DNA of 18,504 bases from Massilia sp. UBA2709 (GTDB lineage Bacteria > Pseudomonadota > Gammaproteobacteria > Burkholderiales > Burkholderiaceae_D). The notes beneath the pieces are model-generated. The model had not been told where the DNA came from. It searched no databases and saw nothing but the letters and a program-made list of their open reading frames with translations. The first letter of the stretch is position 1, and each line of letters starts with the position of its first letter. A program made the translations under genes and the position numbers. Positions 14,160 to 18,504 of the stretch are shown here, piece after piece. The stretch lies in contig DEKZ01000121.1 in NCBI GenBank assembly GCA_002354135.1, forward strand, positions 1 to 18,504, in the 5' to 3' direction.

Positions 14160-14173
14160 GTTAACACGTTAAC
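14160..14173 (+). promoter_or_regulatory. candidate MarR operator
   Basis: GTTAACACGTTAAC is a near-perfect palindrome made of two GTTAAC half-sites around AC. It lies just downstream of the candidate -10 box and 17 bases before the hydrolase ATG. Position, symmetry and the marR gene in the same operon suggest autorepression. Assignment to this MarR protein is inferred. Confidence 0.6.
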
Positions 14174-14190
14174 GATCTCGGGAGCCCGAC

Positions 14191-15078
14191 ATGACCGCCG
14201 AACCGATCCGCATTGCCACCGCCAAGGGTTTTGAGCTCGGCGCCCGGCTGTTTCGCGCGTCGCAGCCGCAAGGCCTGGTCCTGATCCATCCCGCCACCGC
14301 GGTGACCCAGGGTTACTACGAGGCCTTCGCCCGCTACCTCTGCGGCCTGGGCCTGCACGTGCTCACCTACGACTACCGCGGCACCGGCCAGTCGCGCCCG
14401 CACAGCCTGCGCGGCTTCGAGGTGACGATGTCGCAGTGGATGCTGGAAGACGTGGGCGCCGTGACGCGCTGGGCGCACGCGCGCTTTCCCGAGCTGCCGC
14501 TGCTGGCGGTCGGGCACAGCGTGGGCGGCCATGCGATCGGCCTGTCGTCCGAAACCCAACATCTGCACGCGGCGCTGCTGGTCGCGACGCACGCCGGCAT
14601 CACGCGCACCATCCGCGGCCGCGCCGAGCGCCTGCGGGTGTGGTGCGTGATGCGCCTGCTCGCGCCGCTCCTGTGCGCGCTGTTCGGCTACATGCCGGGC
14701 CGGCGCATCGGCCTGGGCGAAGACCTGCCGCGCGGCGTGATGCTGGAGTGGAGCCGCTGGACCACGCTGCCCCGTTATTTCTTCGACGACCCGGCGCTGG
14801 ATGCGGCAGGGCGGATGGCGCGGGTCGACATTCCGCTGCTGGCGCTCGGCTTCGATGACGATCCCTGGGCCAATCCGCGGGCGATGGACATCCTGCTGTC
14901 GGGCTACACCGGCGCGCCGCCCGCGCGCCGCCAGGTCAACGCGCGTGCGCTCGGCTTGCCGGGCATCGGCCACATGGGCTTTTTCCGGCGCCGCTGCGAA
15001 GCCGCGCTGTGGGGTGAGGCCGGGACCTGGCTGCTGGCCCGGACCGGCGCGGAGCACACGGCCGGAGGTCCAGCATGA
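14191..15078 (+). CDS. alpha/beta-fold hydrolase
   Basis: A 295-residue cytosolic protein with the alpha/beta-hydrolase plan. It has an oxyanion-loop region LVLIHPATAV (29-38), then TYDYRGTGQS (59-68), and the nucleophile elbow GHSVGG with Ser110. The acid is probably in FDDDPWANP (Asp222-224), and His261 lies in GIGHMGFF. A helical cap with Cys- and Leu-rich sequence lies at about 150-200; it may be a hydrophobic lid. The pattern resembles the predicted hydrolase group often annotated COG4757. The ATG at 14191 follows GGGAG at a normal distance. The stop codon overlaps the marR start (ATGA), so the two are coupled. MarR proteins often control enzymes acting on their ligand, so a small lipophilic or aromatic ester is a possible substrate; nothing in the sequence shows which. 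Confidence 0.9.
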   Translation: MTAEPIRIATAKGFELGARLFRASQPQGLVLIHPATAVTQGYYEAFARYLCGLGLHVLTYDYRGTGQSRPHSLRGFEVTMSQWMLEDVGAVTRWAHARFPELPLLAVGHSVGGHAIGLSSETQHLHAALLVATHAGITRTIRGRAERLRVWCVMRLLAPLLCALFGYMPGRRIGLGEDLPRGVMLEWSRWTTLPRYFFDDPALDAAGRMARVDIPLLALGFDDDPWANPRAMDILLSGYTGAPPARRQVNARALGLPGIGHMGFFRRRCEAALWGEAGTWLLARTGAEHTAGGPA

Positions 15079-15560
15079 AGCCAGGTGGCACGAAATCGGG
15101 CTATAGGCCGCCGCGTTTCGTTTTCCTGATCAACCGCGCCCAGAAGGCGATCGCACGCTGGATCGAGGGCCGCCCCGACGCCTGGGAAGGCATTACCGGC
15201 GCCCAGGCCGGGCTGCTGTTCGTGCTGGACGCGCGCGACGAGGCGGCCATCGGCGAGATCGCCCAGGCACTGGATGTGGCGCCGGCGGCCGTCACCAACC
15301 TGTCTAAGCGCATGCAGGCGGCCGGGCTGGTCGAGCGCGTCGGCGATGCTTTCGACGCGCGGATGACGCGCCTGCGCCTGACCGTGGCCGGCCGGCAGGC
15401 CTGCGTGCGCGCGAAGGGGGTGCTGGCCCAGCTCAACGCGCGCCTGACGGAAGGCTTCAGCGAGGACGAGCTGCAGGTGGTGGCGCGCTGGCTCGAGCAC
15501 AGCGCGCGCGTGATGCAGGAGGACCCCGAACAGGACGCGAGCAGGGATCCGCAAGCCTGA
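15075..15560 (+). CDS. MarR family transcriptional regulator
   Basis: A 161-residue winged-helix regulator of typical MarR length. The HTH core spans about 43-105: GEIAQALDVAPAAVTNLSKR is the helix-turn-helix, with recognition helix around AAVTNLSKRM. The wing follows as RVGDAFDARMTRLRLT, with the family Asp-x-Arg pattern. Flanking helices (about 14-35 and 108-150) would form the dimer and ligand region. It begins inside the hydrolase stop codon (ATGA). The palindrome at 14160-14173 in front of the operon is its most likely target. The ligand is unknown. Confidence 0.92.
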   Translation: MKPGGTKSGYRPPRFVFLINRAQKAIARWIEGRPDAWEGITGAQAGLLFVLDARDEAAIGEIAQALDVAPAAVTNLSKRMQAAGLVERVGDAFDARMTRLRLTVAGRQACVRAKGVLAQLNARLTEGFSEDELQVVARWLEHSARVMQEDPEQDASRDPQA

Positions 15561-15570
15561 CGCGTTCCGC

Positions 15571-15611
15571 TTGAAGCGCGGCGCACGCTGGCTTATCCTG
15601 AACGCCAGCGT
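15571..15611 (+). promoter_or_regulatory. candidate promoter and inverted repeat before the GFA-type gene
   Basis: TTGAAG (15571-15576) and TATCCT (15594-15599) are 17 bases apart, each matching four of six sigma-70 consensus bases. A perfect inverted repeat, ACGCTGGC (15585-15592) and GCCAGCGT (15604-15611), brackets the -10 box with an 11-base gap. It could be an operator or a hairpin in the marR 3' region; there is no T run. Confidence 0.45.
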
Positions 15612-15629
15612 TGGCCGACGGGAGCGATC

Positions 15630-16037
15630 ATGATCTTGCAAGGCGGATGTTATTGTGGCGCAGTGCGCTACGTGGTGGACGGCGACACCTTCAACAGCAC
15701 CCTGTGCCATTGCAGCGATTGCCGGCGCATCGCCGGCGCGCCGGCGGTGGCCTGGTTCAGCACCGGCATGGATCATTTCCGTTTCTCGCAGGGCAATGCG
15801 GCGACCTTCCGTTCGAGCGAGCACATCCTGCGCAGCTTTTGCGGCACCTGCGGCACGACGCTCACCTTCCAGGACGACCGCTATCCCGACGAGATCGACG
15901 TCGCCACCGCCACCCTCGACGACGCGGCCGTCATGCCGCCCGGCGACCATACCTTCGTGCAATACCGCCTGCCGTGGATGCGCATGAGCGACGGCCTGCC
16001 CGCCTATCCGCGCACCCGTTCCGAAGGGCAGGGGTGA
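15630..16037 (+). CDS. GFA/CENP-V family zinc protein
   Basis: A 135-residue protein of the GFA (glutathione-dependent formaldehyde-activating enzyme, CENP-V) family. The zinc ligands are all present: CYC (Cys7, Cys9), CHCSDC (Cys26, Cys28, Cys31) and CGTC (Cys71, Cys74), in the usual order and spacing. The GGCYCGAVRY start and the HCSDCRR motif are diagnostic. Length is normal. GGGAG lies about seven bases before the ATG. The gene stands alone with a candidate promoter of its own. Most family members have no proven substrate, and the formaldehyde-glutathione role holds only for a few, so no reaction is assigned. The neighbouring FMN and VOC genes suggest small-molecule or stress metabolism, but this is only context. 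Confidence 0.92.
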   Translation: MILQGGCYCGAVRYVVDGDTFNSTLCHCSDCRRIAGAPAVAWFSTGMDHFRFSQGNAATFRSSEHILRSFCGTCGTTLTFQDDRYPDEIDVATATLDDAAVMPPGDHTFVQYRLPWMRMSDGLPAYPRTRSEGQG

Positions 16038-16043
16038 ATCGCC

Positions 16044-16099
16044 GCCGGCGCCTGCGACCGGCTGGGTGAAGCGCAGCACATACGGGAGCGGGCGCCGGC
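16044..16099 (+). repeat. GC-rich inverted repeat between the GFA and FMN-protein genes
   Basis: GCCGGCGCC (16044-16052) is the exact reverse complement of GGCGCCGGC (16091-16099), with a 38-base gap. It may form a long-loop hairpin downstream of the GFA-type gene. No T run follows. In such GC-rich DNA a 9-base match carries limited weight. Confidence 0.3.
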
Positions 16100-16137
16100 G
16101 CTAGAGTCGCGGTAATGCTCACTGGCCAGGAGGCTCC

Positions 16138-16674
16138 ATGGATTCGATCAACCAGCAACAGCCGGAAGTGAACCGCCGCGACCTCAGCGGGCTTGATGCC
16201 GTCGCGCGCATCCGCGAAACGGCGGATGCGGCCAAGACCTGTTTCTTCTGCACGGGCGGCAACATCGGCCCGAGCCGGGGCGTGCGCCCGATGAGCGTGC
16301 TGCAGGCGGACGAGGCCGGCAACCTGTGGTTCATGAGCGCCAGCGACAGCCACAAGAACCAGGAGCTTGCGGCCAACCCCGCCGTCATCTTGTTCTTCCA
16401 GGAGAGCAAGCACGCCGGCTTCCTCCAGCTCGACGGTATCGCGACGATCTCCCGGGACAAGGCGAAGATCAAGGAACTCTGGGATTTCACGCTGAAGACC
16501 TGGTTCACCGAAGGCGAGGACGATCCGCGCATCACCCTCATCAAGGTGACGCCGCGCGAAGGTTATTACTGGGATAACAAGCATGGCCAGGCGGTGGCCG
16601 GCGCCAAGATGCTGGTCGGCGCCGCGATCGGCAAGACCCTGGACGATTCGATCGAAGGCCGGCTCACGCTCTAA
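16138..16674 (+). CDS. pyridoxamine 5'-phosphate oxidase-like FMN protein (general stress protein 26 type)
   Basis: A 178-residue soluble protein with the split-barrel flavin fold. Recognisable parts are RPMSVLQADEAGNLWFMSAS (about 51-70), HKNQELAANPAVILFFQ (72-88) and GYYWDNKHGQ near the C-terminus (about 142-151), a pattern typical of the general stress protein 26 group of the PNPO-like superfamily. It is shorter than and unlike true PdxH, so it is not expected to make pyridoxal phosphate; FMN or F420-like flavin binding is the family expectation. AGGAGG six bases before the ATG is an excellent ribosome site and fixes the start. Two cysteines close together (FFCTGG and the preceding TC) are unusual but not diagnostic. 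The physiological substrate is unknown. Confidence 0.9.
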   Translation: MDSINQQQPEVNRRDLSGLDAVARIRETADAAKTCFFCTGGNIGPSRGVRPMSVLQADEAGNLWFMSASDSHKNQELAANPAVILFFQESKHAGFLQLDGIATISRDKAKIKELWDFTLKTWFTEGEDDPRITLIKVTPREGYYWDNKHGQAVAGAKMLVGAAIGKTLDDSIEGRLTL

Positions 16675-16706
16675 CACCTGCCCGCGCCAATGGCGCCGGA
16701 ATGAAA

Positions 16707-16721
16707 GAATATTTCATATTC
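16707..16721. promoter_or_regulatory. AT-rich palindrome upstream of the VOC gene
   Basis: GAATATTTCATATTC is an inverted repeat of GAATAT and ATATTC around TTC, within a 60-base AT-rich island (about 16700-16755). It lies about 90 bases before the VOC gene start, a suitable place for an operator or promoter. No complete -35/-10 pair was identified. Confidence 0.4.
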
Positions 16722-16807
16722 AGTCACTTAATGAAATAATAATTCAGAGCAGGGCGCCAACGCCGGGCCGCGGCGGCGGTCTAACCGACGGGTAACCGGG
16801 AGCTGCC

Positions 16808-17245
16808 ATGGCCATCGAACTTGACCACGTCATCGTGTCGTCGCGCGACCGCGTCGCGTCCGCCCGCCTGCTGGCCCACCTGCTCGGCGTGCCCTGGGAG
16901 GAGACCGCGTTTGGCGTCTTTTCGCCTGTCTACGTCAACGACGGCCTGACCCTCGACTTCATTCAGGTCGACGCGCAGGTCGACGCGCAGGTCGACGCGC
17001 AGGCCGACGCGCCGTTTCCCGTCGAGCATTTCTGCTTCCGCGTCAACGACGCCGAGTTCGACGCGATCCTTGGCCGCATCGAGGCGGCGGGCATCGCCTG
17101 GCGCAGCAAGGTCAGGGGGCCGGTCGACCGCAAGGTCGATACCGACTACGGTGGACGCGGGGTCTACTGGAATGAGCCGGACGGGCACCAGTGGGAAATG
17201 CTGACGGTCAGCTATGCGCGTAGGGTAATTTCTCCTTTGATATAG
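16808..17245 (+). CDS. VOC (glyoxalase/dioxygenase fold) family protein
   Basis: A 145-residue single-module vicinal-oxygen-chelate protein. The first beta-alpha-beta unit begins with ELDHVIVSSRD (His7) and includes LLGVPWEE. The second begins PVEHFCFRVND (His74) and ends GHQWEMLTV (Glu130). His7, His74 and Glu130 are the likely metal ligands. Between the units, residues 54-68 are a VDAQ repeat (VDAQVDAQVDAQADA) encoded by a 12-bp tandem repeat. This loop is normally shorter in the family, so it looks like a recent in-frame expansion. The ATG follows GGGAG at a normal distance. The family includes glyoxalases, fosfomycin-resistance proteins and dioxygenases, and nothing here picks one reaction. 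Confidence 0.88.
   Translation: MAIELDHVIVSSRDRVASARLLAHLLGVPWEETAFGVFSPVYVNDGLTLDFIQVDAQVDAQVDAQADAPFPVEHFCFRVNDAEFDAILGRIEAAGIAWRSKVRGPVDRKVDTDYGGRGVYWNEPDGHQWEMLTVSYARRVISPLI
16967..17014 (+). repeat. 12-bp in-frame tandem repeat inside the VOC gene
   Basis: Three identical copies of GTCGACGCGCAG (16967-16978, 16979-16990, 16991-17002) are followed by a degenerate fourth (17003-17014). Each codes for Val-Asp-Ala-Gln. Twelve-base units keep the reading frame, so copy number could vary by slippage without breaking the gene. Confidence 0.9.
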
Positions 17246-17333
17246 CGCAAACTGTTGCACGGTGACATACTCTTTACGTTGAGCATTTAACCATGATGGC
17301 TGCAGCACGCGCCGTCACCGCCTGGAGACCTGG

Positions 17334-17669
17334 ATGACCTTTACCGAATCGATCGAGCAATGCTTCAAGAAATACGCCACCTTTGACGGGACTGCCTCGC
17401 GTTCCGAATACTGGTGGTTCGCCCTGTTTATCGTCCTCGTCAGCATGGGCCTCAACATGGTCAGCGACTCCCTGTCGGTGCTGTTCTCGCTGGGAACGAT
17501 CGTGCCGAGCATCGCAGCGGCCACCCGCCGCCTGCACGACACCGACCGCAGCGGCTGGTGGCAGCTGATCTGGTTTGTTCCCATCGTCGGCTGGATCATC
17601 CTCATCGTGTTCCTGGCCCAGGAGTCGCGCCCCAACCGCTACGGCATCGTCAGCCGCGTCCCTGCCTGA
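17334..17669 (+). CDS. DUF805 family inner-membrane protein
   Basis: A 111-residue membrane protein of the DUF805 (YhaH-like) family. The N-terminal part contains the family pattern FDGTASRSEYWWFALF (17-32). The cytosolic loop ATRRLHDTDRSGWW (63-76) is the most conserved signature of the family. Three hydrophobic segments are visible at about 26-45, 46-62 and 77-95. GGAG lies about eight bases before the ATG. It is monocistronic, with no detectable partner. Family function is unknown; proteins of this type are small and occur in many copies across proteobacteria. Confidence 0.9.
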   Translation: MTFTESIEQCFKKYATFDGTASRSEYWWFALFIVLVSMGLNMVSDSLSVLFSLGTIVPSIAAATRRLHDTDRSGWWQLIWFVPIVGWIILIVFLAQESRPNRYGIVSRVPA

Positions 17670-17682
17670 GAGGCGATGCGAT

Positions 17683-17719
17683 ACTGGCCAGGCGTGCACG
17701 CGTTTTACGCCTAGCCAGT
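17683..17719 (+). promoter_or_regulatory. 13-bp inverted repeat before the SDR gene
   Basis: ACTGGCCAGGCGT (17683-17695) and ACGCCTAGCCAGT (17707-17719) are reverse complements with one mismatch and an 11-base gap. The right arm abuts TAGAAT (17719-17724), a good -10 box, with a weak TGCACG 18 bases upstream inside the repeat. It could be an operator over the SDR promoter or a transcript-end hairpin of the DUF805 gene; no T run follows. Confidence 0.5.
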
Positions 17720-17753
17720 AGAATGGCCCCACTTTTGAACGGAAGGGGGCTTC

Positions 17754-18504
17754 ATGAAACGAACGGCACTGATCGCGGGCGTCACCGGCATCGGCGGTAA
17801 CCACCTCGCACGCGAACTGCTGGGCAGCGGCTGGGAGGTCGTCGGCCTGTCGCGCCGCGCGCCGAAGGACTTGCCGGGCGTGCGCCACGTCGCGGCCGAC
17901 CTGATGGACCCGGCCACGCTCGGGGCCGCCCTGGCGGATGTCGCCCCGACCCACGTCTTCATCACCACCTGGATGCGCCAGGACACGGAAGCCGAGAACA
18001 TCCGCGTCAACGCCGCCCTGGTGCGCAACCTGCTGGACGCGTTGGCGCCGCAACAAAGCGTGCGCCACGTGGCCCTGGTCACCGGCCTGAAGCACTACCT
18101 CGGCCCCTTCGAGGCCTATGCCAGCTCGGGCACGCTGCCCGACACGCCGCTGCGCGAAAGCCAGCCGCGCCTGCCGCTGGAGAATTTCTATTACGCCCAG
18201 GAAGACGAAGTCTATGCCGCCGCCGCGCGCGACCGCTTCACCTGGTCGATCCACCGTCCGCACACCATCATCGGCCTGGCCGTCGGCAACGCCATGAACC
18301 TGGGCACCACGCTGGCCGTCTACGCCAGCATCTGCAAGGAGACCGGCCGCCCGTTCCAGTTCCCCGGCTCGGAGGCGCAGTGGAAGGGCCTGTCCGACGT
18401 GACCGATGCGCGCATGCTGGCCAGGCAGCTGGCCTGGGCCGCCGACACCGACGCGGCGAAGAACGAAGCCTTCAACATCGTCAACGGCGACGTGTTCCGC
18501 TGGA
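17754..18504 (+). CDS. PRISE-like atypical SDR reductase (partial, 3' end cut)
   Basis: The first 250 codons of an NAD(P)-dependent short-chain dehydrogenase-like protein; the window ends inside it. The nucleotide-binding motif is GVTGIGGNHLA (9-19), followed by VVGLSRR, which suggests NADPH preference. TGLKHYLGPFEAY (110-122, Lys113) and NFYYAQED (144-151, Tyr146/147) match the conserved segments of the progesterone 5-beta-reductase/iridoid synthase (PRISE) group, where Lys and Tyr are catalytic and the enzyme reduces enone C=C bonds. FQFPGSEAQWKGLSDVTDA (201-219) and AFNIVNGDVFRW also fit. Bacterial members are commonly annotated simply as SDR oxidoreductases. GGAAGGGGG lies shortly before the ATG. 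An enone or quinone-like substrate is plausible but not shown. About 100 residues are missing relative to the family length. Confidence 0.88.
   Translation, partial: MKRTALIAGVTGIGGNHLARELLGSGWEVVGLSRRAPKDLPGVRHVAADLMDPATLGAALADVAPTHVFITTWMRQDTEAENIRVNAALVRNLLDALAPQQSVRHVALVTGLKHYLGPFEAYASSGTLPDTPLRESQPRLPLENFYYAQEDEVYAAAARDRFTWSIHRPHTIIGLAVGNAMNLGTTLAVYASICKETGRPFQFPGSEAQWKGLSDVTDARMLARQLAWAADTDAAKNEAFNIVNGDVFRW

Noticed and set aside
16967..17014. short repeats as a CRISPR array
   Set aside because: The units are contiguous 12-mers without spacers and lie in frame inside a gene.
17246..17333. promoter search upstream of the DUF805 gene (TTGCAC at 17255-17260)
   Set aside because: No -10 box at a permissible distance; left unannotated.

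Overview
The window is GC-rich (about two thirds G+C by eye), densely coded chromosomal DNA with no rRNA, tRNA, insertion sequence or phage gene. A tandem pair of cyanophycin synthetase genes, a PEP-CTERM surface protein, a CheB-CheR-kinase fusion and a DUF1854 protein beside an ABC transporter together suggest a betaproteobacterium of the Oxalobacteraceae (Massilia, Telluria or Duganella type). The genus is an inference; no marker gene is present.

Layout. Bases 1-184 hold the end of a response-regulator receiver domain. Next comes a 1388-residue sensory fusion on the + strand (CheB methylesterase, CheR methyltransferase, heptad coiled coil, two PAS regions, histidine kinase, receiver). Then a secreted PEP-CTERM protein (4650-5300) with a good sigma-54 type -24/-12 promoter, overlapping tail to tail with a LysE/RhtB-type exporter on the - strand (5284-5910). 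A 154-bp element made of two inverted 37-bp hairpin arms (5951-6104) separates the exporter from the cyanophycin region.

The core of the window is a cyanophycin module (6119-14040). On the - strand lie a truncated, diverged synthetase (cphA', 8790-10964) and a full synthetase (cphA, 6119-8695). Divergent from them, on the + strand, are an ABC half-transporter with an N-terminal PH-like region and a four-cysteine knuckle (11284-13569) and a DUF1854 protein three bases downstream (13573-14040), closed by a strong terminator. The two synthetases look complementary: CphA keeps the Mur-ligase P-loop and C-terminal domain but has lost a histidine of the N-domain HxxEH motif, whereas CphA' keeps HxxEH but has lost the P-loop and the whole C-terminal domain. 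This is the most interesting observation here.

The last third (14191-18504) is a run of small + strand metabolic and stress genes: an alpha/beta hydrolase overlapping a MarR regulator by ATGA, with a candidate promoter and operator in front; a GFA/CENP-V-type zinc protein; a pyridoxamine-phosphate-oxidase-like FMN protein; a VOC-fold protein carrying a 12-bp in-frame tandem repeat; a DUF805 membrane protein; and a PRISE-like SDR reductase cut by the window end. Several of these genes have inverted repeats overlapping or next to candidate promoters.
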